A stretch of DNA of 64,000 nt from Nocardioides sp. JS614 (GCF_000015265.1 NC_008699.1:2108001-2172000), one strand, 5' to 3'; positions 1 through 14,332 are shown, numbered from the stretch's first letter. The notes: a model not told the origin generated them from the letters alone. Numbers and translations are program-made.

Positions 1-981
1 CGCGGGTGCCGCGAGGTCGGCGGCCTGGTCCTCGCCGGTGACGTGCAGCGCGACGACCGCACGGCGATCCTCGGTCGGCACGAACGCGCGCCCACGCACC
101 CAGTCGTCGTGCAACAGCACGAGGTGGCGGGCCTGCAGGAGGACGTCCTCGAGGGTGGCCGCCTCGTTGGCGGCCGTCGCCATCGCCTGCAGGAGGACGT
201 TCTGCCGGACCTGGTCCTCCAGCGCGATCTCGGCGAGCTTCGTCTCGGTGATGTCCTGGTGGGTGCCGTACATGGAGGCGACCCGGCCGTCGGCGTCCGC
301 CAACGACACGCCGCGGCCGCGGGTCCACACCCAGGCCCCGTCGGCGGTGCGGACCCGGGCCACGAAGACGAAGTCGGAGGGTGCCTCGAGTGCCCCGCGG
401 ACGGCCTCGTCGACCGCACCGCGGTCGTCCTCGTGCACGATCTCGAGGAAGTCGGCGTACGACGCCGGGAACAGCTCGGGATCCAGGCCGTACAGTGCGC
501 ACAGCTCCTCGGAGCCCCAGATCTCGTCCGGCGCGAGGTCCCACTCCCAGCTGCCGATCCGGGCGATCCGCTGTGCCTCGGCGAGCCGGCGGCGGCTGCT
601 GGTGAGGTCGTCGACCGTGCGCCGCCGGTCGCTGTAGTCGCTGAGCCGGTGCAGGACCGCCACCGAGCCGTCGGGCCCGGGCACGAGGCTCTCGCTGAGA
701 GTGACCCACATCGTGCCGCCGTCGCGCCGCACGAACCTGCACTCGACGTCGTGCGGGTTCACCTTCCCGGCGCGGAGCTGGTCGAGGTGGTCGGCGAACT
801 GCTCCTTGCCCACCTCGTCGAGCGAGTCGAAGACGGTGAGCTGGAGCAGCTCCTCCGGGCCCACCCCGAAGAACGCCCGCAGTGCCGGGTTCCCGTAGAG
901 GGTCCTACCGTCGAGGTCGAAGACCCAGAAGCCGTCCGGTGACGTCTCGACGATGTCCCGGTACAACCCGGCGAGCTCCAT
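1..981 (-). CDS. PAS-PAS-GAF sensor protein, C-terminus outside window
   Basis: This is the N-terminal 327 residues of a cytoplasmic sensor protein; the output domain lies beyond the window edge. Reverse-strand translation starts MELAGLYRDIVETSPDGFW, a classic PAS core. A second PAS with a PAC-like segment (YGTHQDITE) follows at roughly residues 125-250, then the start of a GAF-like region. No membrane segment is seen. The ATG at 979-981 is preceded by GGGAGGT, a good ribosome-binding site. It lies 35 bp downstream of the Ser/Thr kinase gene on the same strand and could be co-transcribed with it. PAS/GAF proteins of this build in actinobacteria usually end in a GGDEF/EAL, histidine-kinase, ANTAR or PP2C-type phosphatase domain; which one applies here cannot be seen. 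Confidence 0.75.
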   Translation of the reverse strand, partial: MELAGLYRDIVETSPDGFWVFDLDGRTLYGNPALRAFFGVGPEELLQLTVFDSLDEVGKEQFADHLDQLRAGKVNPHDVECRFVRRDGGTMWVTLSESLVPGPDGSVAVLHRLSDYSDRRRTVDDLTSSRRRLAEAQRIARIGSWEWDLAPDEIWGSEELCALYGLDPELFPASYADFLEIVHEDDRGAVDEAVRGALEAPSDFVFVARVRTADGAWVWTRGRGVSLADADGRVASMYGTHQDITETKLAEIALEDQVRQNVLLQAMATAANEAATLEDVLLQARHLVLLHDDWVRGRAFVPTEDRRAVVALHVTGEDQAADLAAPA

Positions 982-1016
982 CGCACCTCCCGCGCCAACG
1001 ATAGGGCCCCGGGCGG

Positions 1017-2465
1017 TCACGGCTCGGCAGCGATGAGGTAGTCGCCGTCGGTGCCCTCGAGCAGCAGGGTCACGTCGTCGGTGGCCTTCGAGCCGTCGCG
1101 GCGGAGGTATTCCACGGTGTAGCTGATCCGCCGGTGGGCCGGGTCCGGCTGGGCCGAGAGAACGTCGGCGGTCTCGATGCTCTTCCAGAACGAGTTGTAC
1201 TGGCCGAACCCGCCGCTGGCGGCCTGGAAGTCCGGCGTCAGCAGACCCCAGGCGGACTTGGGGTCGGCCGTCACCGTCGCCAGGTAGTCCTCGATGAAGC
1301 TCTCCAACCCGTCGGCGGTGACCCCGGCGGGCGCGCCGGTCCCGGACGGGCTCTGCGACCCTCCGCTGCTGCCCTGTCCGGTGCCCGGTGTCGCCGCGGT
1401 GCCGTCGCGCTGGCCGTCGGTCCCCGCCGTGTAGGCCAGCCACCCGATGACCGCGATCGCGACGACGGCGGCCACCGCCGCGAGCACCGGCAGCATGCCG
1501 CTGCGATCACGTCGGCGCCCGCCGGGCGACGGCGTCGCCGGCGGAGGCGCCGCCGGAGCAGGGGGGTACGCCGGCGGGACCGGCGGCAGCTCCCGCGACA
1601 GCACCCGGGTCGGACTCGGGTCGGCCGCCGGTGCCGGCGCGGCCGCCGGCACGCCAGCGAGGACCGGCGTCGAGGGACCGGCGACGAGCACGTCCCGCAC
1701 CCGGGCCATCGACCAGCGATCGGCCGGCTCGCGGCACATCGTCGCCAGGAGGAGCGGGGCGAGCCAGCCGGCCTCGGGCAGCCGCGGCGGGTCCTCGTGC
1801 ACGATCCGGTAGAGCGCGCCCAGCAGGTTGTCTCCGACCTCGTACGGCGGGTGGCCGGCCAGCGCGTGGAAGAGCGTGGCCCCCAGCGACCAGACGTCGC
1901 TGGCGTCCGTCGCCTGCTGACCCGAGGCGACCTCGGGGGAGAGGTAGGCGGGGGAGCCCGTCACCAGCCCGGTCTGGGTCAGCGAGGCGTCCGCCTCCGC
2001 ACGGGCGATCCCGAAGTCCGAGAGCTTCACCTGCCCGTCCGGCGCGACCAGGATGTTGGAGGGTTTCACGTCGCGGTGCACGATGCCGGCCGCGTGGGCG
2101 GCGGCGAGCGCGTCCGCGGCCTGCCCGAGGAAGGCGGCCGCCCGGTCCGGGGTCATCGCGCCGTCGCGCCGGAGCAGCTCGGCGAGGGTCGAGCCCTCGA
2201 CGTACTCCATCACCAGCCACTGCTCGGTGTTGTCGGGGCCCTCGATGACCAGGTCGTAGACCGCGACCACGTGCGGGTGGTTGAGGCGCGCGGCGAGCCG
2301 GGCCTCGCGCTCGGCGCGGGCCAGGTCGGGGGTGGTGACCCCGGGGGCCAGGCCGACCCGCTTCAGCGCGACCTGGCGCCCGAGCACCTCGTCCCGGCCG
2401 AGCCAGACGGCGCCCATGCCGCCGCGACCCACCTCGCGCTCGAGCGTGTACCTGCCAGCGATCAC
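1017..2465 (-). CDS. Membrane-anchored Ser/Thr protein kinase (Pkn type)
   Basis: Hanks-type kinase of 482 residues. The glycine loop GRGGMG is at about 13-18, the ATP lysine in VALK at 35, the catalytic loop HRDVKPSN at 130-137, DFG at 150-152, and a SPAYLSPE activation segment near 171. All catalytic residues are intact. A Pro/Ala-rich juxtamembrane linker leads to one transmembrane helix (about 324-346), then a Ser/Gly-rich stalk and an approximately 110-residue extracellular domain that looks NTF2/SnoaL-like; no PASTA repeats are present. I chose GTG at 2463-2465 because a GGGAAGGG stretch lies just upstream and the kinase domain starts immediately after; the longer reading frame adds only Arg/Pro-rich noise. 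It is a receptor-like kinase whose ligand is unknown. Confidence 0.9.
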   Translation of the reverse strand: MIAGRYTLEREVGRGGMGAVWLGRDEVLGRQVALKRVGLAPGVTTPDLARAEREARLAARLNHPHVVAVYDLVIEGPDNTEQWLVMEYVEGSTLAELLRRDGAMTPDRAAAFLGQAADALAAAHAAGIVHRDVKPSNILVAPDGQVKLSDFGIARAEADASLTQTGLVTGSPAYLSPEVASGQQATDASDVWSLGATLFHALAGHPPYEVGDNLLGALYRIVHEDPPRLPEAGWLAPLLLATMCREPADRWSMARVRDVLVAGPSTPVLAGVPAAAPAPAADPSPTRVLSRELPPVPPAYPPAPAAPPPATPSPGGRRRDRSGMLPVLAAVAAVVAIAVIGWLAYTAGTDGQRDGTAATPGTGQGSSGGSQSPSGTGAPAGVTADGLESFIEDYLATVTADPKSAWGLLTPDFQAASGGFGQYNSFWKSIETADVLSAQPDPAHRRISYTVEYLRRDGSKATDDVTLLLEGTDGDYLIAAEP

Positions 2466-2630
2466 GTGCCGTCCCTTCCCGGATCCGCGCCAGCCTAACC
2501 AGGCCCGGTGAGACCCTCGGCGTAACCGGGTGGGCGGCGGCGGCCGCCATGGGGCAGGCTTGACCCGCACGTACCCATCCGAGGATCCACCTCACCGTCC
2601 AGGTGACGATCCACCAGCGAAAGGTCCACC

Positions 2631-3902
2631 GTGTCCATCGACCCGACTCTCCTCGACGACCTCGAGTGGCGCGGCCTGATCGCGCACTCGACGGACCTCG
2701 ACGCCCTGCGCGAGGCCCTGGCCGGGGGGAGTGTGCGGTTCTATGTCGGGTTCGACCCGACGGCGCCGAGCCTGCACCTGGGCAACCTGGTGCAGATCCT
2801 CACCGCCAAGCGGCTGCAGGAGGCCGGGCACACGCCGTACGCCCTGGTCGGGGGAGCCACCGGCATGATCGGCGATCCCAAGGAGTCCGGCGAGCGGACC
2901 CTCAACTCGCTCGACACGGTCAAGGAGTGGGTCGAGCGGGTGCGCCGCCAGATCGAGCCGTTCCTGTCCTTCGAGGGCGCCAACGCCGCCACGATGGTGA
3001 ACAACTACGACTGGACCGCCAGCCTGTCGACCATCGACTTCCTGCGTGACATCGGCAAGCACTTCCCGGTCAACCGGATGCTCTCGCGCGACGTCGTGCG
3101 CAGCCGCCTGGACGCCGGCATCAGCTACACCGAGTTCAGCTACGTGCTGCTCCAGTCGATGGACTTCCTCAACCTCTACCGCGACCACGGCGTGGTGCTG
3201 CAGTTCGGCGGCTCCGACCAATGGGGCAACCTCACCGGCGGCGTCGAGCTGATCCGTCGTGCCGCCGGTGGCAAGGCGCACGCCTTCGCGACACCGCTGA
3301 TCACCAAGGCCGACGGCACGAAGTACGGCAAGACCGAGGGCGGCGCGCTCTGGCTGGACCCCGAGATGATGTCGCCGTACGCCTTCTACCAGTTCTGGCT
3401 CAACGTCGAGGACGAGAAGGTCGGCGAGCTGCTGCGCGTCTTCACCTTCCTGCCGCGCGCCGAGATCGAGGCGCTCGAGGCCGAGCACGCGGAGAAGCCG
3501 TTCCTGCGCGCCGGTCAGCGCGCGCTGGCCGAGCACGTCACCACCCTGGTCCACGGCGCCGAGGAGACCGAGCGGATCAGGGCGGCCTCCGCCGCCCTGT
3601 TCGGCGGCGGCGACCTCACGACGCTCAGCGCCGCGACGTTGGGCGCCGCGCTGCGCGAGGCCGGCAGCGCGTCCGTCGACGGGGACGAGGACCTCCCGAC
3701 GGTGGTCGACCTGCTGGTCGCGACCGGGCTGGCGAAGAGCAAGGGCGACGCGCGCCGGACCGTCACCGAGGGTGGTGCCTACCTCAACAATGCGCGGGTC
3801 GAGGATCCCGACCACGTCCCGGCCCCGGAGGACCTGATCGACGGCACCTGGCTGGTGCTGCGGCGGGGCAAGAAGAACTTCGCCGGCGTCGAGGTGCGCT
3901 GA
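2631..3902 (+). CDS. tyrS: Tyrosyl-tRNA synthetase
   Basis: Charges tRNA-Tyr with tyrosine. The protein has 423 residues, normal for bacterial TyrRS. The class I HIGH signature appears as HLGN (about 48-51) and the KMSKS loop as KYGKT (about 231-235), the usual TyrRS variant. The tyrosine-binding region SYTEFSYVLLQ and the FGGSDQWGN motif are present, and an S4-like RNA-binding C-terminus (about 350-420, GDARRTVTEGGAYLNN) completes it. The start is GTG at 2631 behind a weak AAAGG. A conspicuous TTGACC lies about 70 bp upstream but no clear -10 partner was found, and no T-box leader is recognisable. The next gene follows after two bases, so the two are probably co-transcribed. Confidence 0.97.
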   Translation: MSIDPTLLDDLEWRGLIAHSTDLDALREALAGGSVRFYVGFDPTAPSLHLGNLVQILTAKRLQEAGHTPYALVGGATGMIGDPKESGERTLNSLDTVKEWVERVRRQIEPFLSFEGANAATMVNNYDWTASLSTIDFLRDIGKHFPVNRMLSRDVVRSRLDAGISYTEFSYVLLQSMDFLNLYRDHGVVLQFGGSDQWGNLTGGVELIRRAAGGKAHAFATPLITKADGTKYGKTEGGALWLDPEMMSPYAFYQFWLNVEDEKVGELLRVFTFLPRAEIEALEAEHAEKPFLRAGQRALAEHVTTLVHGAEETERIRAASAALFGGGDLTTLSAATLGAALREAGSASVDGDEDLPTVVDLLVATGLAKSKGDARRTVTEGGAYLNNARVEDPDHVPAPEDLIDGTWLVLRRGKKNFAGVEVR

Positions 3903-3904
3903 GC

Positions 3905-4975
3905 GTGGCGCCGGCGGCCGAGCGGGATCCGCGCTGGCTCGACACGCTGGCCGAGCGGGCCCGCGACCGGCTGCCGGCGTCCGTCCTGGAGTACGTGCTG
4001 CAGGGCGCGCGCGACTCGCTCACCGCCGGGGAGGCCGTGGCCGCGTGGCGCGCCGTGCGGCTGCTGCCCCGCGTGCTGCACGACGTCACCCAGGTGGAGA
4101 CGTCGGTCAGCCTGCTGGGCCACCCGGCTCAGGTGCCCTGGGGGGTCGCGCCCAGCACGCTGCAGCGTGCCGTCCACCCCGACGGGGAGCTCGCGATGGC
4201 GCGGGCCTGTGCCGCGGCGGGGTCGGTCATGGTGGTCTCGAGCAACGCCGGCACGGCCTTCTCCGAGATCGGCGGCACAGGGGTGCACTGGTGGCTCCAG
4301 GCCTACCTGCCGGCGGACCGGACGCTCGCCGGGCCGATGCTCGACCGCGCCGTGGCCGCCGGGGCCCGGGCCGTGGTGCTGACCGTCGACACCCCGGTCG
4401 TCGGCACCAAGTACGCCAGTCCGGGCACGGCGTTGGTCTGGGAGACGGTCGACCCGGCGCTGCTGCGGGTGAACTTCGAGCCGGGGTACGACGAGCAGCC
4501 GGGCGCCGAGAAGGCACTCGACCTCGGGCCGCACGACATCGGCTGGGTGGCTGCCCGCACCGGCCTGCCGGTCGTCGTGAAGGGCGTGCTCCGGCCCGAG
4601 GACGCGCTGCGCTGTGCCCAGGCCGGCGCCGGTGCCGTCTGGGTCTCCAACCACGGCGGTCGCCAGCTCGACCGGTCGGCGAGCACCGCCGCATGCCTGC
4701 CGGATGTCGTCGACGCGGTGGGGGACCAGGCCGAGGTGTACGTCGACGGCGGCCTCCGGACCGGGCTGGACGTCGTGGCCGCGTTGGCGCTGGGGGCGCG
4801 CGCGGTGTTCCTGGGTCGATCGCCGCTCCTGGCGTTGCTCGACGGGGCCGAGGGCGTGGCCCGGCTGCACCAGGAGCTGCTCGAGCAGACCGTCGAGACG
4901 CTGCGGCTGGCCGGCTGCCGGACGCCCGCCGACGCGCCGGGACTGGCCGCGGGTGGACGCCTTACCCCTCGCTGA
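3905..4975 (+). CDS. FMN-dependent alpha-hydroxy-acid dehydrogenase/oxidase
   Basis: A TIM-barrel flavoprotein of 356 residues in the L-lactate dehydrogenase (LldD)/glycolate oxidase family, oxidising a 2-hydroxy acid to the 2-oxo acid. The diagnostic SNHGGRQLD motif, carrying the catalytic His and substrate-binding Arg, is near residues 247-255, followed by the FMN-phosphate motif DGGLRTG and a GR pair. The barrel start KLP-like segment (DRLPASVLEYVLQGA) is at the N-terminus. GTG at 3905 lies two bases after the tyrS stop, with GAGG inside tyrS as a plausible ribosome-binding site. The physiological substrate cannot be told from sequence. It is the last gene before the rrn leader. Confidence 0.88.
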   Translation: MAPAAERDPRWLDTLAERARDRLPASVLEYVLQGARDSLTAGEAVAAWRAVRLLPRVLHDVTQVETSVSLLGHPAQVPWGVAPSTLQRAVHPDGELAMARACAAAGSVMVVSSNAGTAFSEIGGTGVHWWLQAYLPADRTLAGPMLDRAVAAGARAVVLTVDTPVVGTKYASPGTALVWETVDPALLRVNFEPGYDEQPGAEKALDLGPHDIGWVAARTGLPVVVKGVLRPEDALRCAQAGAGAVWVSNHGGRQLDRSASTAACLPDVVDAVGDQAEVYVDGGLRTGLDVVAALALGARAVFLGRSPLLALLDGAEGVARLHQELLEQTVETLRLAGCRTPADAPGLAAGGRLTPR

Positions 4976-5017
4976 CCTGCACAAACGTGGTTGTGGCCCG
5001 GGTCACGTGGGGCCGAT

Positions 5018-5047
5018 TTGAACTCCCGGGGTCGGGTCCCCTAATGT
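5018..5047 (+). promoter_or_regulatory. rrn promoter P1
   Basis: TTGAAC (5018-5023) and TAATGT (5042-5047) are spaced by 18 bp, a near-canonical housekeeping sigma promoter about 440 bp upstream of 16S. A GGGTCGCC motif follows the -10 and is echoed downstream of P2 as AGTCGCC, which supports a tandem arrangement. Confidence 0.7.
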
Positions 5048-5219
5048 TCTCCGGGTCGCCAGGGAGCGGCGGGAGGCAAGACCGCGAGGTCGGGCCTTCG
5101 GCCCCGGGCGGCCACCTCTCCCACCAACAACCTCACCGGTGGACGAGTGCGCGCGCTAGCGGCCTCGGACATCATCGAGGTCCACAGGTGTGCGCGGTGG
5201 GCACGGAAAACCTGAGGAT

Positions 5220-5248
5220 TTGCTCCTGGGAATTCGAGCCGCTAAGTT
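5220..5248 (+). promoter_or_regulatory. rrn promoter P2 (candidate)
   Basis: TTGCTC (5220-5225) and TAAGTT (5243-5248) are spaced by 17 bp and followed by a GTCGCC motif like that after P1. It would be the second of two tandem rrn promoters. The -35 is weaker than in P1. Confidence 0.5.
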
Positions 5249-5489
5249 TTACGAGTCGCCCCGCAGCGGACACGCCAAGAGCGTGCGAGCACGGTGTGCG
5301 TCTGATTCTTGAGAACTCAACAGTGTGTCATAGTCGACGAATTAGTTTGTTATGCCCTGTCTTCCATTTTGGTGGTTGATGGTTTTTTGACAATGATTCT
5401 GGCTTTTTTGTCAGGGTTCTTTTTTGTCAGGCATCTCTTTTTCCTCTGTGTCTGTCCCTTTTGGGGGGTGGGTGTGGGGGGTGTTGTTT
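5249..5489 (+). other. rrn leader region with antitermination-like element
   Basis: Untranslated leader between the tandem promoters and 16S. It contains TTGAGAACTCAACAGTGTG at about 5308-5326, a motif commonly found in actinobacterial rrn leaders and resembling a boxA/nut region. It then runs through a markedly T-rich stretch (about 5340-5465) with repeated TTTTTTG and TTTTTTGTCAG. The GGGGGGTGTTG just before 16S can partly pair with the CACACGCCCC just after it, as expected for the 16S processing stalk. No protein-coding gene is seen between 4976 and 5489. Confidence 0.5.
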
Positions 5490-10582
<5,093 letters not shown>

Positions 10583-10711
10583 ACAAACCCTCAACCAAAC
10601 CTACAAGACAACTGTCTCGCGTCCACATCCAACACCCACCATGATCATTCAACTGAACAATGGCTTGGACGATGCCCGCGTGCACACACCCGCGGCACAT
10701 CATCCGCAAGA

Positions 10712-10830
10712 GTTACGGCGGCCATAGCGAAAGGGAAACACCCGGTCCCATCCCGAACCCGGAAGTTAAGCCTTTCAGCGCCGATGGTACTGCAACCGAG
10801 AGGCTGTGGGAGAGTAGGACGCCGCCGGAC
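10712..10830 (+). rRNA. rrf: 5S ribosomal RNA
   Basis: About 119 nt with the 5S core CCGGTCCCATCCCGAACCCGG, GAAGTTAAGC and GGGAGAGTAGGACGCCGCCGG. The 5' GGCGGCC and 3' GCCGCC form helix I. Ends are estimated from the pairing. Confidence 0.95.
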
Positions 10831-10839
10831 ATACACTCC

Positions 10840-10867
10840 GTAGGGGCCACCGTCAGGTGGCCCCTAC
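10840..10867 (+). terminator. rrn operon terminator hairpin
   Basis: GTAGGGGCCACC (10840-10851) and GGTGGCCCCTAC (10856-10867) form a perfect 12-bp stem with a 4-nt loop immediately after 5S. Only a short T run follows (GTGCATTT), as is common in high-GC genomes. Confidence 0.85.
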
Positions 10868-10929
10868 GTGCATTTCCCGACCGTGATCGAGGAGCGCCGC
10901 CCAGCGGTGCAGGAGCAGGAGCAGCAGTC

Positions 10930-11895
10930 GTGGCCGAGCAGCGCCGAAACCCCAGGTCGCAGGGCGGCGGCAAGCCCGCCGGCCGGCCGAGCGGCAAGCC
11001 CGCGGGCAAGCGTCCGACCGGAACGGGACGACCCTCGTCCGCGAAGTCCGCCGAGCGGGGCCAGCGCTGGAGCCCGGAGGGGCGCTCCGAGGGCGCCGAG
11101 CGCAAGGACCGGCGCGGCTCCTCGCCGCGGTCCTCGAAGCCCGCGGAGCGGCCGGGCCGCAAGAACGACTGGAAGCGCCCCGCCGACAAGCAGGCGGCCC
11201 GCACCGCGGAGCAGGCTGTGTACGACGGCCCGGATCTTCCGGAAGGGATCACCGGGCGCGAGCTCGACCGCTCGGTGACCGCCCAGCTCAAGGGCCTTCC
11301 CGAGAAGCTCGCCGCCCGCGTCGCGCGGCACCTGGCGGCCGCCGGCGCGCTCGTCGACGACGACCCGGAGACCGCCTACCAGCACACCCTGGCCGCCCGC
11401 GCCCGCGCGCCCCGGCTCGCGGTCGTGCGCGAGGCGACCGGCGAGGCGGCGTACGCCGCCGGACACTACGCCGAGGCGCTCGCCGAGCTGCGCGCGGCGA
11501 AGCGGATGAACGGCGCCACCGCCTACCTGCCCATCATGGCCGACTGCCACCGCGCCCTCGGTCGGCCGCAGGAGGCGCTCAAGCTCGCGAAGAGCCCCTC
11601 GGTGGCCAACTTCGCGGCCGAGGCCAAGGCCGAGATGACGATCGTCGGGGCCGGTGCCCGCCGCGACCTGGGCCAGGTCGACGCCGCCCTGCGCACGTTG
11701 GAGCTGGCGCCGCTGGCGTCGAAGAGCCGGGCGCCCTGGGTGGTCCGCCTGCGCTACGCCTACGCGGACGCACTCGAGGCCGCCGGGCGGGACCAGGACG
11801 CCCTCGCGTGGTTCCACCGGACGCACGCCATCGACAGCGAGGAGCTGACCGACGCCGACGCGCGCGCCGAGGCCCTCGAGCGGAAGCTCGGTTAG
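10930..11895 (+). CDS. TPR-like protein with a long basic N-terminal tail
   Basis: A 321-residue protein. Residues 1-95 are a low-complexity basic tail rich in Lys, Arg, Gly, Pro and Ser (for example GKPAGRPSGKPAGKR), suggesting nucleic-acid or rRNA contact. The rest is alpha-helical with TPR-like pairs (AAYAAGHYAEALAELRAAKRMNG, RDLGQVDAALRTLELAPL, DALEAAGRDQDALAWFHR). GTG at 10930 is preceded by GGAGCAGGAG. It lies just after the rrn terminator and 32 bp before the PP2C gene. It has no enzyme motif. A scaffold role is inferred from the repeats only. Confidence 0.75.
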   Translation: MAEQRRNPRSQGGGKPAGRPSGKPAGKRPTGTGRPSSAKSAERGQRWSPEGRSEGAERKDRRGSSPRSSKPAERPGRKNDWKRPADKQAARTAEQAVYDGPDLPEGITGRELDRSVTAQLKGLPEKLAARVARHLAAAGALVDDDPETAYQHTLAARARAPRLAVVREATGEAAYAAGHYAEALAELRAAKRMNGATAYLPIMADCHRALGRPQEALKLAKSPSVANFAAEAKAEMTIVGAGARRDLGQVDAALRTLELAPLASKSRAPWVVRLRYAYADALEAAGRDQDALAWFHRTHAIDSEELTDADARAEALERKLG

Positions 11896-11927
11896 ACTCT
11901 CCGCACTTCGCGAGGAGGACCTGCACG

Positions 11928-12734
11928 ATGCTGCGATTCTCGGGTGCCGGCGTCAGTGACGTGGGGCTGGTGCGCCCTCAGAACGAGGACTCCGCCTTCG
12001 TCGGACCCTACGTGGCCGTCGTCGCCGACGGAGTCGGTGGTGCCGCGGCCGGGGAGGTCGCGTCCGCGACCGCGGCGTACGCCGTGGCGGCGACCGTGCT
12101 CGGGCGGCCGGGCGAGCAGCCGGAGGAGCTGCTCCTCGACGGCTTGGAGGCGGCTCGCGCCAACATCCGCCGGGGCGTCCAGGGCGACCTGACCCGGCTC
12201 GGCATGGCCACCACCCTCACCGCGGTCGTCTGCGACGGCCGGCGGGCGGTGCTCGCCCACATCGGCGACTCGCGGGCCTACGTGCTCCGTGGGGGCGAGC
12301 TCACCCGGCTCACCACCGACCACACCTATGTGCAGCGGCTGGTGTCGCAGGGCGAGCTGCGGCCCGAGGAGGTGATCCGGCACCCGTGGCGCAACGTCGT
12401 GCTGCGCTCGCTCGACGGCGACCCCGTGCACGACGGTGTCGACCTGCTGCCGCTCGCGGTGCAGCCCGGCGATCGGCTGCTGCTGTGCAGCGACGGGCTC
12501 TCGGACCTGGTTCCGGAGCCGGTCATCGGGGAGCTGCTCGCGGTCGCGGACCCGCACTCCGCCGCCGCGGTGCTCACCCGCGCGGCGCTCGATGCCGGCG
12601 GCCGCGACAACGTCACAGCGGTCGTCCTGGACGTGGTGGAGGGTCCGATGGTCGTCGGCGACGGCCAGCTGCTCGGCGCGCTGCGCGAGGTCGCCAACAT
12701 CGTCGACCCGGGTGCGGTCCGCCTGGCGCAGTGA
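11928..12734 (+). CDS. PP2C-family protein Ser/Thr phosphatase
   Basis: A soluble metal-dependent phosphatase of 268 residues. PP2C signatures are all present: an N-terminal VRPQNEDS motif, VADGVGG, GDSRAYVLRGG, CSDGLSDLV and the terminal GGRDNVTAVV, giving the acidic residues that bind two metal ions. There is no transmembrane segment, unlike PstP, so it is a short cytosolic PP2C. ATG at 11928 follows a strong GAGGAGG. It could oppose one of the two Ser/Thr kinases in the window (1017-2465, 39198-40049), but neither is adjacent. Confidence 0.9.
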   Translation: MLRFSGAGVSDVGLVRPQNEDSAFVGPYVAVVADGVGGAAAGEVASATAAYAVAATVLGRPGEQPEELLLDGLEAARANIRRGVQGDLTRLGMATTLTAVVCDGRRAVLAHIGDSRAYVLRGGELTRLTTDHTYVQRLVSQGELRPEEVIRHPWRNVVLRSLDGDPVHDGVDLLPLAVQPGDRLLLCSDGLSDLVPEPVIGELLAVADPHSAAAVLTRAALDAGGRDNVTAVVLDVVEGPMVVGDGQLLGALREVANIVDPGAVRLAQ

Positions 12735-12752
12735 CGTGCGAGACTCCTGCGC

Positions 12753-13685
12753 GTGGGGAACGTCAGGAGACCGGCACTCGAGGGCACCGTCGCGGTCCGC
12801 GACGACCGCCGGCTGAGCTTCGCCGAGTACGGCCCGCGGCACGGGCCGGCCATCATCTGGATGCACGGCACTCCGGGCGCCCGCCGTCAGATTCCGCTCG
12901 AGGCGCGCGCGTACGCCGACCGGCGCGGCGTCCGGATCATCGGCATCGACCGGCCCGGCATCGGCTCCTCGACACCACACCTGTACCCGAACGTCCTGGA
13001 CTGGACCCAGGACCTCGAGCTGTTCCTCGAGACGCTCGCGATCGACACGGTCCGGCTGATCGGGCTGTCCGGAGGCGCGCCGTACGCGCTCGCGGCCGGC
13101 GCGGCCCTGCCCGACCGGGTCCACGGGATCGGCATCCTCGGTGGGGTCGCCCCGACCCGGGGACCGGACGCCGTCGCCGACGGCCCGATCCAGCTCGCCG
13201 TTCGGCTCGCCCCGCTGCTCACGGTGGCGCGGGTGCCGCTCGGCGTGACGATCACGCAGGCGATCCGGGTGATCAAGCCACTCGCGGGCCCGGCTCTCGA
13301 CCTCTACGCGGCACTGCAGCCGCCGGGGGACAAGAACCTGCTCTCCCGGCCGGAGTTCAAGGCGATGTTCCTCGACGACCTGCTCAACGGCAGCCGGTTC
13401 CAGACCACGGCGCCGCTCGCCGACCTGATCCTGTTCACGAGGGCCTGGGGCTTCGAGGCCGCCGACGTCCGGGTCCCGGTGCGCTGGTGGCACGGCGACG
13501 CCGACCACATCGTGCCGTTCCGGCACGGCCAGCACGTCGTCGACCGGCTGCCGGATGCGAGGATCACCGCGATCGACGGCGAGAGCCACCTCGGCGGTCT
13601 CGGTATCGCCGAGGACGTGATCGACACCCTGCTCGACCTGGGCCCGCGGCGGGCCCGACGCACCGGCACGGCCCGCAAGCGCTGA
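12753..13685 (+). CDS. Alpha/beta-hydrolase fold protein
   Basis: A 310-residue hydrolase with oxyanion region MHGTPGARR, nucleophile elbow GLSGGAPYA, acid in HGDADHIVP and His in GESHLG, a complete catalytic triad. The C-terminal tail is basic (RRARRTGTARKR). There is no signal peptide. The start is GTG at 12753. No Shine-Dalgarno is seen; GAGACT seven bases upstream suggests a possible leaderless transcript. The substrate is not predictable. Confidence 0.82.
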   Translation: MGNVRRPALEGTVAVRDDRRLSFAEYGPRHGPAIIWMHGTPGARRQIPLEARAYADRRGVRIIGIDRPGIGSSTPHLYPNVLDWTQDLELFLETLAIDTVRLIGLSGGAPYALAAGAALPDRVHGIGILGGVAPTRGPDAVADGPIQLAVRLAPLLTVARVPLGVTITQAIRVIKPLAGPALDLYAALQPPGDKNLLSRPEFKAMFLDDLLNGSRFQTTAPLADLILFTRAWGFEAADVRVPVRWWHGDADHIVPFRHGQHVVDRLPDARITAIDGESHLGGLGIAEDVIDTLLDLGPRRARRTGTARKR

Positions 13686-13813
13686 GACTGGCGCTGGAAC
13701 GCCTCATGGGTCACAATGGTGGCCACAACTACACCGCTGTCACTCTCACCTCGTCCATCTCCGCGAGCTCGCTGGGGAAGGCGCATCTCGCGCCGGAGAT
13801 GAAGGAGGTCACG

Positions 13814-14332
13814 GTGACCGCACGCACTGCCCCCCGCGCCGCGACGCGAGGCGTCCTGTACGTCCACTCGGCGCCCTCCGCGCTGTGCCCGCACATCGAG
13901 TGGGCCGTCAGCGGAGTCCTCGGCGTGCCCGTGAGCCTGGACTGGACGCCGCAGCCGGCGCAGCCGGGCACCTACCGCGCCGAGTTGTCCTGGACCGGTC
14001 AGGTCGGCGCTGCGGCCTCGGTCGCCTCCGCGCTGCGCGGCTGGAACCACCTGCGCTTCGAGATCACCGAGGAGCCCACCGCCGGCTCCGAGGGGGCCCG
14101 CTACTCCTTCACCCCCGAGCTCGGCGTCTTCCACGCCGTGACCGGCCTGCACGGCGACATCATGATCCCCGAGGACCGGCTCAAGGCCGCGGTCGTCAAG
14201 GCCGCTCTGGGTGACACCACCCTGCTCGGCGAGATCGACAAGCTGCTCGGCCGGCCGTGGGACGACGAGCTGGAGACCTTCCGCCACGCCGGCGACGGGG
14301 CCCCGGTGCGCTGGCTGCACCAGGTCGTCTGA
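13814..14332 (+). CDS. DUF3145 family protein
   Basis: A 172-residue protein of an actinobacteria-restricted family of unknown function. Recognisable segments are RGVLYVHSAPSALCPHIEW near the N-terminus, VSLDWTPQP, the conserved SWTG and WNHLRFE, and a C-terminal DDELETFRHAG with RWLHQVV. GTG at 13814 is chosen because AAGGAGG sits five bases upstream and family members begin just before the YVHS motif; the longer frame has no ribosome-binding site. It converges on the secreted-protein gene, whose stop codon is two bases away. Confidence 0.88.
   Translation: MTARTAPRAATRGVLYVHSAPSALCPHIEWAVSGVLGVPVSLDWTPQPAQPGTYRAELSWTGQVGAAASVASALRGWNHLRFEITEEPTAGSEGARYSFTPELGVFHAVTGLHGDIMIPEDRLKAAVVKAALGDTTLLGEIDKLLGRPWDDELETFRHAGDGAPVRWLHQVV

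Noticed and set aside
2466..2630. T-box riboswitch before tyrS
   Set aside because: No T-box consensus, specifier loop or antiterminator fold is visible in the 165-bp gap.
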